11,388 bases of DNA from Hyphomicrobiales bacterium (GTDB lineage Bacteria; Pseudomonadota; Alphaproteobacteria; Rhizobiales; HXMU1428-3). Below the pieces are notes generated by a model. That model ran no database searches. It was not told the origin of the DNA and saw nothing but the letters and a program-made list of their open reading frames with translations. Location of the stretch: the NCBI GenBank assembly GCA_021775385.1, contig JAJFHW010000259.1, positions 1 through 11,388 on the forward strand, given 5' to 3'. Shown here one piece after another: positions 1-6,799 of the stretch. A program made the position numbers and the translations under genes. Position 1 is the first letter of the stretch. Each line of letters opens with the position of its first letter.

Positions 1-924
1 GGTTATGGTTTTAATGCTCCTTTTGGATTAAGCACAGAACCTGATGATCGAGGTTATGCAGGTCAATTTGATGCAAGAAAAGCCGCTTTAAAAACTTTGA
101 ACTTTAATCCAGTCCTTGGATATCAAATATCACCAACTTTAAATGTTGGCGTTGGTTTGCAGGTGATGTATTCGGAATTGAAAATCAAGCAGGCGACCAC
201 TCTTGGTGTTTTTCCTCCATCTGCTAGTAACCCTTCTACGAATTTAAAAGGTGATGATTGGAGCTACGGATTTACAGCTGGTTTATTATGGAAACCTGTT
301 AAGGGAACAAGTCTTGGGATCGGCTATCGCTCTCGAATGGAGACTACCCTTGAAGGTGATCTCACAGTAGATGGGTTTCCTGCGTTAAGCCAAGGTATTA
401 AAGCTGAAGGTTTTGATTTGCCGGATATGGTTACGGTTAGTTTTCGCCAAGATTTATCACCTGACCTGCGATTACTTGGAACTTTCGAGTGGAGTAATTG
501 GAGTGTGCTTCAGGTCGTAAATATAACTAATAGTGCTACAGGAGCTTTTGTTTCATCTTTTAGCCCTAAGTGGGATGATGGTTACTTTTTTTCTGCGGGT
601 TTGGAATATGATTATAATAGTAAGTTAACTTTACGTACTGGTGTTGCTTATGAACAATCACCTATACAAGAAGCTTCTCAAAGATTGCTTTCTATTCCTG
701 ATACTGACCGTGTTTGGTTAAGCGCCGGCGCAACTTACAAATGGTCAGAACAAACTTCTTTTGACATTGCTTACACACACATTTTTGGGGACGACTCTCC
801 GATTAGTAGCGCATCTAGTTTTACTGGTGAGGTGGAAGCTGATGTTGATATTATTGGCGTTAGCATGAAGACGAAATGGGGGGCGGATGGTCCTTTTGGT
901 TTACTGAAAGGGTTGTCCAGATAA
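1..924 (+). CDS. OmpP1/FadL family outer-membrane transporter (5' end missing)
   Basis: The reading frame is open from base 1 to the TAA at 922-924, giving about 307 residues of a protein whose N-terminus lies outside the window. The visible start of the fragment (GYGFNAPFGLSTEPDDRGYA) has the FadL-family G-x-x-x-PFGL-T pattern, followed by the typical 'NFNPVLGYQISPTLNVGVGLQ' type strand region. The rest alternates hydrophobic and polar residues with many G, Y and W, as expected for a beta-barrel (e.g. GLLWKPVKGTSLGIGYRSRM and FSAGLEYDYNSKLTLRTGVAY). Family members carry long-chain fatty acids or other hydrophobic compounds across the outer membrane; the substrate here cannot be read from the sequence. 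The ATG/TTG codons near base 97 are internal and not real starts. A strong terminator follows, so it is transcriptionally separate from plcP. Family assignment is confident; strict FadL orthology is not claimed. Confidence 0.85.
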   Translation, partial: GYGFNAPFGLSTEPDDRGYAGQFDARKAALKTLNFNPVLGYQISPTLNVGVGLQVMYSELKIKQATTLGVFPPSASNPSTNLKGDDWSYGFTAGLLWKPVKGTSLGIGYRSRMETTLEGDLTVDGFPALSQGIKAEGFDLPDMVTVSFRQDLSPDLRLLGTFEWSNWSVLQVVNITNSATGAFVSSFSPKWDDGYFFSAGLEYDYNSKLTLRTGVAYEQSPIQEASQRLLSIPDTDRVWLSAGATYKWSEQTSFDIAYTHIFGDDSPISSASSFTGEVEADVDIIGVSMKTKWGADGPFGLLKGLSR

Positions 925-953
925 TTTCATCTTATATTGATTGCTAACCCAAG

Positions 954-990
954 AAAACCAGCCTGAATGGGGATTCAGGCTGGTTTTTTT
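954..990 (+). terminator. Rho-independent terminator after the FadL-type gene
   Basis: A perfect 15-bp stem, AAAACCAGCCTGAAT (954-968) with ATTCAGGCTGGTTTT (973-987), closes on a GGGG loop and runs into a T tract (984-990). It lies 30 bp after the stop codon. Because the stem has A-runs on its 5' side it could also work on the opposite strand, but no gene converges on it here. Confidence 0.95.
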
Positions 991-1029
991 ATTTTGTTTT
1001 TCTTAAATCTATGAATGGAACAGATGTAA

Positions 1030-1062
1030 TTTTCTGTATATTTTCTATATATTTTATGTATT
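1030..1062. repeat. Three 11-bp imperfect direct repeats, T-tract phased
   Basis: TTTTCTGTATA (1030-1040), TTTTCTATATA (1041-1051) and TTTTATGTATT (1052-1062) stand head to tail with an 11-bp period, followed by more T-rich sequence. T-tracts repeated about once per helical turn are expected to bend DNA. The 7+4 spacing resembles that of PhoB half-sites, but only the first four bases of the first unit (CTGT) match the PhoB half-site. Function is unknown. Confidence 0.5.
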
Positions 1063-1185
1063 TTTTTGTTTTAAAATTCCATTTATTCACATTTTTTGGT
1101 TCAAAATAGTGAATGAGGTGGTTAGAAGTGTGAAAATATTTATGAGCAATGATTTATTGTCACATTAGAAGCGTAATACATATTT

Positions 1186-1203
1186 CTGTCATAGAACTGA
1201 AAT
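1186..1203 (+). promoter_or_regulatory. Putative Pho box (PhoB binding site)
   Basis: CTGTCAT-AGAA-CTGAAAT reproduces the Pho-box layout of two 7-bp direct repeats separated by 4 bp, i.e. an 11-bp period. The first half-site matches the CTGTCAT consensus at 7 of 7 positions and the second at 5 of 7. It ends 48 bp upstream of the plcP start. PhoB control of plcP is known in rhizobia, which makes a chance match less likely. A well-placed -10 element was not found, so this remains a prediction. Confidence 0.7.
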
Positions 1204-1235
1204 TTTGAATTTGCGCCACACTAATGGGTGTTTTT

Positions 1236-1242
1236 AAGGGAG
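1236..1242 (+). promoter_or_regulatory. Ribosome binding site deciding the plcP start
   Basis: AAGGGAG lies 9 bases before the ATG at 1252. An upstream in-frame GTG at 1228 would put this motif inside the coding region, so 1252 is chosen as the start. Confidence 0.75.
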
Positions 1243-1251
1243 TTATCCATC

Positions 1252-2079
1252 ATGGTTGATTGTGTGACTAACTGTGAAAAAAAATACAGGACCCTTTTTA
1301 TCTCGGACCTTCATCTTGGGTTAGGGGCGTGTCAGGCTGATTTGTTTCTGGATTTTTTTAAAACGGTTGAAGCGGATAAAATCTATTTGGTTGGAGATAT
1401 TATTGACTTTTGGCGTATTAAACGTCGGCCTCAATGGTATCAATCTCATAATGATGTCATTCAAAAATTATTGCGCCGGGTTAGAAAAGGGACCGAAATG
1501 ATCTATGTTCCTGGCAATCATGATGAAATTCTCCGAGCCTATTGTAAAATGGAGATAGGTGGTATCCAATTAAAACGTAATGATGTGCATGAAACTGCTG
1601 ATGGACGGAAAGTTCTTGTTATTCATGGTGATGAGTTTGATATCGTTGTAAAACACGCTCGGTGGTTGGCTTTGCTTGGTGATTGGGCTTATAATTTTGC
1701 GCTCTGGGCGAACACTCATTTCAATTGGGTAAGACGCCGGGCTGGTCTTGAGTATTGGTCTCTTTCTGCCTATTTGAAACAGCGGGTTAAGAAGGCCGTT
1801 AATTTTATTGGTGAATTTGAAAATGCTCTTATAACTGAAGCGGAAAACCGTGAGGTTGATGGTGTTATTTGCGGGCATATTCACCAAGTTGCTATGAAAC
1901 AGATTGGTGATGTGCTTTATTTGAATACAGGTGACTGGGTCGAAAGCTGTACGGCAATTGGTGAAACGATGGATGGTAAATTTGAAATCATCCGTTGGGT
2001 TAAAGGTAGCGCTATTATTGAGACTGAGGACCAAAAAATTATTGTGCCTCGACCTATGAGAATTGAAGATGCGGCTTGA
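1252..2079 (+). CDS. plcP: PlcP-type metallophosphoesterase (phospholipase C for phosphate-stress lipid remodelling)
   Basis: A 275-residue calcineurin-like metallophosphoesterase (COG2908) with the full metal-binding set: D19-x-H21 (SDLHLG), G48-D49 (VGDIIDFWR), G88-N89-H90-D91, H125-G-D-E and G208-H209-x-H211. No signal peptide is evident, so it probably acts at the cytoplasmic face of the inner membrane. Automated pipelines often name this family UDP-2,3-diacylglucosamine diphosphatase because LpxH is a relative. PlcP of Sinorhizobium meliloti removes the phosphorylated headgroup from phosphatidylcholine and similar lipids to yield diacylglycerol when phosphate is scarce. That reading is preferred because the next gene is an Agt-like glycosyltransferase starting directly after this stop codon and because a Pho-box-like site lies upstream. 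The start at 1252 is set by AAGGGAG. Family is certain; the substrate is inferred from context. Confidence 0.85.
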   Translation: MVDCVTNCEKKYRTLFISDLHLGLGACQADLFLDFFKTVEADKIYLVGDIIDFWRIKRRPQWYQSHNDVIQKLLRRVRKGTEMIYVPGNHDEILRAYCKMEIGGIQLKRNDVHETADGRKVLVIHGDEFDIVVKHARWLALLGDWAYNFALWANTHFNWVRRRAGLEYWSLSAYLKQRVKKAVNFIGEFENALITEAENREVDGVICGHIHQVAMKQIGDVLYLNTGDWVESCTAIGETMDGKFEIIRWVKGSAIIETEDQKIIVPRPMRIEDAA

Positions 2080-3084
2080 ATGCGAATTTTAATTGCTACA
2101 GATGCGTGGGTACCGCAAGTTAATGGTGTGGTGCGCACTTACCAGCGTTTAGAAGAAGAGTTGGTGAAACTTGGCCATGAAGTCTATTTTGTCACCCCAT
2201 CGGATTTCTATACTGTTCCTTGTCCTACTTACCCTGAGATACGCTTATCTTTTGTTCGTAGCAAACATATCGCTAGCTTGGTGAAAAAAAATCGGCCGGA
2301 TGCAGTGCATATTGCAACTGAAGGGCCGATTGGGTGGGCAACGAGGCGAATATGCCTTAAACAGGGACTTTCTTTCACGACTTCTTATCACACTCGGTTT
2401 CCTGAATATGTAACTGAGAGGGTGCCTTTGCCTCTTTCCTTAATTTATAAATTTGTACGTACATTTCATAATGCCGGAGATGGCATTATGGTGGCGACAA
2501 AAAGCTTGCAAAATGAATTGAGTTTACGTGGGTTTCATCCTCTTCGTACTTGGACGCGCGGTGTGAATACAGACTTATTTCGCCCCCGGAGTGACCGGAT
2601 TTTTGGAGAGAAAAAAGTTGCGCTTTATGTTGGACGAGTTGCGCCGGAAAAAAATCTTGAAGCGTTTTTAAAACTTGATTTGGACGTGACTAAAGTTGTT
2701 GTTGGCGATGGGCCATATTTAAAAAATCTCAAACAAACATATGCTGATGTAATATTCACAGGCGCTAAAGACGGCGATGAATTAGCTGAGTGCTATAGCT
2801 CGGCTGATGTTTTTGTTTTTCCTAGCAAGACGGATACATTTGGTATCGTGTTGTTAGAGGCAATGGCGAGTGGTGTTCCTGTGGCTGCTTACCCCGTGAC
2901 AGGACCAATTGATGTTGTTGAAGATGGTGTGACTGGGTGTTTGGATGATAATTTGGAAAAAGCAATTTTAGGGGCACTAAAGTTAGATCGTGATATTTGC
3001 CGTGAGAAAGCTCTTAAATTTAGTTGGCAGAGATGTGTGGAATTGTTTCTAGATAATTTAAAATTGAATAATAACGCGTCTTAA
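2080..3084 (+). CDS. agt: GT4 family glycosyltransferase, Agt-like (diacylglycerol glycosyltransferase)
   Basis: A 334-residue GT-B fold glycosyltransferase of family GT4. The N-terminus has the acceptor-domain signature TDAWVPQVNGVVRT (residues 7-20). The C-terminal donor domain shows G185-R186 and K191 (GRVAPEKNL), which usually contact the nucleotide diphosphate, and a D252-x7-E260 motif (TDTFGIVLLE), a variant of the family's E-x7-E. There are no membrane spans, consistent with a peripheral enzyme at the inner membrane. The ATG follows the plcP TGA with no gap, so translation is probably coupled. In marine and soil alphaproteobacteria a gene at this position (Agt) adds glucose or glucuronic acid to the diacylglycerol released by PlcP, making phosphorus-free glycolipids. 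The sugar donor cannot be told from the sequence. SqdX- or PimB-like enzymes are related alternatives, but the partner gene favours Agt. Confidence 0.82.
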   Translation: MRILIATDAWVPQVNGVVRTYQRLEEELVKLGHEVYFVTPSDFYTVPCPTYPEIRLSFVRSKHIASLVKKNRPDAVHIATEGPIGWATRRICLKQGLSFTTSYHTRFPEYVTERVPLPLSLIYKFVRTFHNAGDGIMVATKSLQNELSLRGFHPLRTWTRGVNTDLFRPRSDRIFGEKKVALYVGRVAPEKNLEAFLKLDLDVTKVVVGDGPYLKNLKQTYADVIFTGAKDGDELAECYSSADVFVFPSKTDTFGIVLLEAMASGVPVAAYPVTGPIDVVEDGVTGCLDDNLEKAILGALKLDRDICREKALKFSWQRCVELFLDNLKLNNNAS

Positions 3085-3131
3085 TCTATTGATTTACCAG
3101 AATGTGTTGTTGGGTGACCTTGTTATTTTAT

Positions 3132-3566
3132 ATGGACAAAGAAATAATCTATCATACTCATTTTAGGCGTCGTGCTCGGCTCGTTTTTGCAAAACGGGCT
3201 TTGATTCTATTTTTTCTATTCACACTTTCTGGGTATCTCTATTTTCGATATTCTTCTTATCTTGCTCTTGTCGGGTGTTTATTATTTGGTGTGAGTTGTT
3301 TTTTTATTTCACTCAGTTTGTTCCGAAAATATCCATTTTATATTACCAAAACTCATTATTGTTTAACTCTCAATTTTACTTTGAAAATTCCTTTAGAACA
3401 AATTGTCGGCATGGGTGTTCATCCTATGAAAGGGGAGCCTTGTCTTTTGATAAAAGATAAAAAGGATAATAAAATCGGACCGCTTGCACTTCCATGGAAG
3501 TTTATTCGTGAACCTCAAATGGATGTTGTTAAATCTTTAAATCAAATCGTTGGAACCGGTAAATAA
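3132..3566 (+). CDS. Small inner-membrane protein of unknown function, third gene of the plcP-agt operon
   Basis: A 144-residue protein I do not recognise. A basic N-terminal stretch (HFRRRARLVFAKR, about residues 10-22) precedes a hairpin of two hydrophobic helices (about 23-38 and 43-64). A soluble C-terminal part of about 80 residues follows, rich in beta-like segments (FYITKTHYCLTLNF, LKIPLEQIVGMGV). This layout resembles bacterial PH-like membrane proteins, but that is only a structural impression. It lies 47 bp after agt on the same strand with no terminator between, so it is probably co-transcribed. An in-frame ATG at 3102 would add 10 residues (MCCWVTLLFY) but has no ribosome binding site; 3132 has only a distant GGGTGA, so the start is uncertain. 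Confidence 0.65.
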   Translation: MDKEIIYHTHFRRRARLVFAKRALILFFLFTLSGYLYFRYSSYLALVGCLLFGVSCFFISLSLFRKYPFYITKTHYCLTLNFTLKIPLEQIVGMGVHPMKGEPCLLIKDKKDNKIGPLALPWKFIREPQMDVVKSLNQIVGTGK

Positions 3567-3568
3567 TA

Positions 3569-3594
3569 CAGACGTTTCTTAAATGAAAACGCTG
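3569..3594. terminator. Weak hairpin between converging genes
   Basis: CAG (3569-3571) and CGTTT (3573-3577) can pair with AAACG (3587-3591) and CTG (3592-3594), leaving A3572 bulged and a 9-base loop. On the minus strand it is followed by a T-rich stretch (TATTATTT). It sits exactly between the converging stop codons, so it may serve both strands, but the stem is short and imperfect. Confidence 0.3.
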
Positions 3595-5415
3595 TTATTC
3601 ATTTAATAAGATTTGTTCCTGCATTTCAGTCAGGTTCTCGATGTCAGCTTCATCAAGATTGTTGAGTTGATCTTGTGACGTGATTGGATCTTCAGATAAA
3701 TTGGTTTCGGCTGAAGACAATTCTGGACTGATTTCTTGCGTGACATCCGTACTAACCAGATCAGTGATTTCGATGTCTCCGAAATCTATCTCGCTTAGGT
3801 CCGCTTCATCTGTCGATGTGTCAATTGATCTTTGAGTTGGATCTTCTTCGTCATTCATTGCCATTGGATTTAGTGGCGGGCAGTCATTTGAGATTTCTCC
3901 AGTAGTTGTGGAAGCTAGGTCTGTTTCAAATTCAGAAACATCCAGGTCTTCTAGAGTGTGGTTTTCTTGGAGAAGCGGGTTTTCCTCAAAAGATGTCTCG
4001 ATAGGTGATTGTGGTTCTATACTAGTGTCTGTCTCAAGAGTAGAAGTTGTTTCATCAAATGAAATGCTGTCTTCTAGTGGAGCATCGTCCAGAAGATTTG
4101 TTATCGGTGTAACAAGTTCAGTTACAAGGTCTGTTTCATGTTCTGTTAAAATTTCTTCTGGTTCAACAGCAAGCATGCTGTCTTCTTCAGAAGGAAATTG
4201 GTTGTCTTCATGATTATCAATTGATTGCTCTAGTGATTGACTAAGTTCACTTGTTTGTTCATTTACTTCTAGTGAAAATTCTTCAGCTGTTTCGGGAGCA
4301 TTTTGCATAGCCTCGGCTTCAAATGAGGGCTCTTCTGCAGTTAAATCTACGGTTGGGTCAATTTCAGATGAGATTTCACCTAATTCCATTGAGACTTCAT
4401 CAGTTGAGACTTCATCCGTTTCAAAAGAAATAGTCTCAGCTGAGATTTCAGGTGCTTCAGCTTCAACTTCGGCGCTCATAGATGATTGTTCTACATCAGC
4501 CTCAGCATCAATGGCATCAAAACTCATTGCGTCGACATCGCCTGCGTCCATGAGCTCAGTATTGGGAACGACATCTGTTGGAGTGTCGATTGAATCAAAT
4601 GACATTTCATCGACCATGTTTTGGTTAGATGTCGCATTTGATTCTGTTTTCTCATGGGTTTCTGTCAGCATAGTATCAATGCTGTCTTGTTCCAGGCCAT
4701 CACCTTTGAGGGCAGGACCATTTAACAAGTGATTGTCTGGACGTGTATCTGAATTTTCTTGAATGGGACCTTTACTATTTCCGTCCGTTGCACCTTCTAA
4801 GTCCCAAATGTCAATCATCGCATTGACACGGTTTTCAATGTAGCAAAGTGCTTGCACCACTTTTGTGGTGCGCTGGCCGGTTATATCCTGGAAAGAGCAG
4901 GCTGTATAAATATCTGTCGTTTTTGCATCAATTTTATCGCAAGGGAGATCTTCAGCGCCTGTTTCTCGCAATGACCAGGCAGCTTCCTGAATTTCTTCTG
5001 CGGCTTCTAGAATTGTGTTCGTCGCATTTTCAGTAGCTTCAACAATGGCGCTGAGTTCTTCGGTTGCTGTGATGATTTGGTTATCTTGTTCATCATTAGG
5101 CTTGATTGAAGCGATCTCTTCGCGTGTTTTTGCAATTGCCTTTGACATTTCAATGATGCTCATGCGGATTGGATCAATCTCTTGGCTTGCAGGAGCTTCT
5201 TGTTTTTCACTTAATGTGTTTTCAATGCGCTGTATGGCTGATAACAGTTTTTGCGTGTCTTCAGGGCGGTTTCGCTGTATGTATTCTTCTAAGAACCAGC
5301 GGCCGCGTGGGTTTTGCAGCAATGCACCTTCAATGAGATTGTAATCTTCCTCACTGCTGACATTCGTTTCAGTTACTTCATTTTCATTCGTCGAATTTGA
5401 GCTTACTTGGGTCAT
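3595..5415 (-). CDS. CheZ-family protein with long acidic disordered tail
   Basis: A 606-residue protein. Residues 35-66 (NPRGRWFLEEYIQRNR...) and helical segments at about 81-150 and 160-206 form a CheZ-like helical domain. The signature FQDITGQ (175-181) holds D177 and Q181, which correspond by position to the D and Q that CheZ uses to dephosphorylate CheY-P. A peptide LEQDSIDTML (241-250) and another, SQDQLNNL (580-587), resemble the C-terminal CheY-binding peptide of CheZ. Residues 257-606 are very rich in D, E, S and T and contain only one Arg (R529) and no Lys; the motif S-F-D/E recurs six times. Likely role: CheY-P phosphatase or a related regulator of motility. No che or fla genes are in the window. 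There is no clear ribosome binding site before the ATG. CheZ-domain membership is confident; the tail's function is unknown. Confidence 0.82.
   Translation of the reverse strand: MTQVSSNSTNENEVTETNVSSEEDYNLIEGALLQNPRGRWFLEEYIQRNRPEDTQKLLSAIQRIENTLSEKQEAPASQEIDPIRMSIIEMSKAIAKTREEIASIKPNDEQDNQIITATEELSAIVEATENATNTILEAAEEIQEAAWSLRETGAEDLPCDKIDAKTTDIYTACSFQDITGQRTTKVVQALCYIENRVNAMIDIWDLEGATDGNSKGPIQENSDTRPDNHLLNGPALKGDGLEQDSIDTMLTETHEKTESNATSNQNMVDEMSFDSIDTPTDVVPNTELMDAGDVDAMSFDAIDAEADVEQSSMSAEVEAEAPEISAETISFETDEVSTDEVSMELGEISSEIDPTVDLTAEEPSFEAEAMQNAPETAEEFSLEVNEQTSELSQSLEQSIDNHEDNQFPSEEDSMLAVEPEEILTEHETDLVTELVTPITNLLDDAPLEDSISFDETTSTLETDTSIEPQSPIETSFEENPLLQENHTLEDLDVSEFETDLASTTTGEISNDCPPLNPMAMNDEEDPTQRSIDTSTDEADLSEIDFGDIEITDLVSTDVTQEISPELSSAETNLSEDPITSQDQLNNLDEADIENLTEMQEQILLNE
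4389..4418. repeat. 15-bp tandem repeat inside the CheZ-like gene
   Basis: TTGAGACTTCATCAG (4389-4403) and TTGAGACTTCATCCG (4404-4418) match at 14 of 15 bases. They encode the duplicated D-E-V-S-T/M units around residue 335 of the acidic tail. The unit keeps the reading frame, so it looks like a small in-frame duplication by which the tail has grown. Confidence 0.7.
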
Positions 5416-5477
5416 GTGCGCATATCATTGTTGGTTTGGTTGCTGTTACTTTAAGTGATTCGCAATTTGTTTTACTC

Positions 5478-5491
5478 GTCAAAATTTTGAC
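5478..5491. promoter_or_regulatory. Perfect 14-bp palindrome between divergent genes
   Basis: GTCAAAATTTTGAC is fully self-complementary and lies in the 123-bp gap between the divergent CheZ-like gene and the MFS transporter, 47 bp before the latter's ATG. Each half includes a TTGAC hexamer-like -35 sequence on its strand (TTGACT on plus, TTGACG on minus), but no well-spaced -10 follows in either direction. It could be an operator for a dimeric regulator; this is inference. Confidence 0.35.
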
Positions 5492-5538
5492 TTTACACCT
5501 ATATCATTCACTGAAATCTCTAATAAATCGTTGAACTC

Positions 5539-6744
5539 ATGAAAAACACTGACTCTCAGACTACTGATGGCGCCTTTCAACTCAAACTTTCGCTGTTTTA
5601 TGTCATGCTATTTATGAGTGTGGGGTGTTATTTACCCTATTTTTCGATTTGGTTGAAAAATCAGGGGCTGAATGGGGATCAGAGCGCTCTTATTTTGGCG
5701 GCTCCTATGATTATTCGCATCATTTTTACGCCAATTGTCAGCATTTGGGCTGATTATGAGGGAAATTATCGGAAAATATTGATAATTTTGGCGCTTGGAT
5801 CCCTTCTTTCTCTTTGTGTCATGAGCCAGCTAAGTGGGTTTTGGGCTATTTTTATAGTGGCTTCATTGAATGCAGTTTTTGGTAGTTCTCTTATTCCGTT
5901 AACTGAGACTTTGGCTGTTATAGGGGTGAAGGCTAATCAATTACGGTATGGGCGAGCTCGTTCTTGGGGATCTGCTGCGTTTATTGCTGGTAGTTTATTA
6001 ACGGGTATTTTGGTTGATTTTTATGGTCCTGAAGTTGTTTTACCCTTTTTGATTTGTACTGCGGTTGCCATTGTTTGTGCTGCCCTATATTTGCCACCTC
6101 CTCAAGGAAAAGGGCGGTTAAGAGATGCCGTTTCTGGTGGGAAGCTATCTTGGTCGGGGATATTAGGCTTGCTTCGTCATCGCGTGTTTTGGGTGTTTTT
6201 AATTGGAGCTGGGCTTGGTCAGGCTTGTCATGCTTTTTATTATGGATTTTCTTCACGGCTTTGGCAGGATTTTGGTTATTCAGGTTGGCTCATTGGTGTT
6301 CTTTGGACGATAGGTGTGCTTTCTGAAATCTTGCTCTTTTTATATTTTGGAGATTGGCTTCGGCGTTTTAACCCGGTGCTTTTGATTATAGCAGGTGCTT
6401 CAGCTGCTTTTATCCGTTGGATGATGATGGGTTTAGAGCCTGATTTATGGTTGGTGATTTTTTTACAAATTTTGCACGCCTTTTCTTTTGGCCTCGCGCA
6501 TTTAGGGGCGATGTATTTTATTGGACTTGCCGTACCTGATAGATTATCTGCAACAGCGCAAGGGGTTTATGCGACTATGAGTATGGGCGTATTTATGGGA
6601 ATTGCTGTTTTGATATCTGGACCGCTATATGATGAGGTTGGATCATCTGGCTATTTTGCTATGGCTGGATTTGCGGCTTTTAGTGTTTTGGTTGCGTTAT
6701 ATTTATTGGCTTTATGGGATAAAGGACATATTGTTCAAGAATAA
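5539..6744 (+). CDS. MFS transporter, phenylpropionate permease (PPP / HcaT-like) type
   Basis: A 401-residue integral membrane protein with about twelve hydrophobic spans. The opening (LFYVMLFMSVGCYLPYFSIW, residues 19-38) and the block PLTETLAVIGV...YGRARSWGSAAFI (110-139) are typical of the MFS_1_like/PPP subfamily, which includes the 3-phenylpropionate transporter HcaT. The usual cytoplasmic loop after the second span is recognisable (IWADYEGNYRK, 69-79). It is most likely a proton-driven importer of a small organic acid, but the substrate is unknown. The ATG at 5539 has no clear ribosome binding site. The gene is divergent from the CheZ-like gene and converges on the epimerase gene, with 55 bp between the stops and no convincing terminator. 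Confidence 0.85.
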   Translation: MKNTDSQTTDGAFQLKLSLFYVMLFMSVGCYLPYFSIWLKNQGLNGDQSALILAAPMIIRIIFTPIVSIWADYEGNYRKILIILALGSLLSLCVMSQLSGFWAIFIVASLNAVFGSSLIPLTETLAVIGVKANQLRYGRARSWGSAAFIAGSLLTGILVDFYGPEVVLPFLICTAVAIVCAALYLPPPQGKGRLRDAVSGGKLSWSGILGLLRHRVFWVFLIGAGLGQACHAFYYGFSSRLWQDFGYSGWLIGVLWTIGVLSEILLFLYFGDWLRRFNPVLLIIAGASAAFIRWMMMGLEPDLWLVIFLQILHAFSFGLAHLGAMYFIGLAVPDRLSATAQGVYATMSMGVFMGIAVLISGPLYDEVGSSGYFAMAGFAAFSVLVALYLLALWDKGHIVQE

Positions 6745-6799
6745 CCAACTCACTGAAACTAAATGTTTTATTCTCGTGTGCGGTTGCTTGGAGAGAGCT

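Larger units (their letters stand above)
925..1251. other. AT-rich intergenic and promoter region upstream of plcP
   Basis: This 327-bp stretch holds no credible gene. In order it contains the fadL-type terminator (954-990), a very T-rich segment with 11-bp imperfect repeats (1030-1062), an isolated PhoB-like half-site TTGTCAC (1157-1163), the Pho-box-like direct repeat (1186-1203) and the plcP ribosome binding site (1236-1242). I could not place a convincing -10 hexamer; ACTAAT at 1220-1225 is the nearest candidate and is weak. Confidence 0.7.

Noticed and set aside
1011..1109. A 32-codon ATG frame encoding a hydrophobic, Phe-rich peptide in the plcP upstream region.
   Set aside because: It has no ribosome binding site, its hydrophobicity follows from the T-rich DNA, and it overlaps the 11-bp repeats.
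1570..2138. Minus-strand open frames opposite plcP (1570-2034 and 1917-2138).
   Set aside because: They are antisense to a gene with full catalytic motifs and show no recognisable domain.
2467..2490. Perfect 9-bp inverted repeat (CATAATGCC / GGCATTATG, 6-base loop) inside agt.
   Set aside because: It codes for ordinary glycosyltransferase residues, has no T tract, and one such hairpin is not surprising in a window this long.
4854..4871. GCACCAC-TTTT-GTGGTGC hairpin inside the CheZ-like gene.
   Set aside because: It lies in the conserved coding segment just after FQDITGQ and lacks a T tract on either strand, so a terminator role is unlikely.
3908..5344. Several plus-strand open frames opposite the CheZ-like gene, rich in Ser and Val.
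   Set aside because: They mirror the acidic, Ser/Glu-rich codons of the real gene and show no domain or ribosome binding site.
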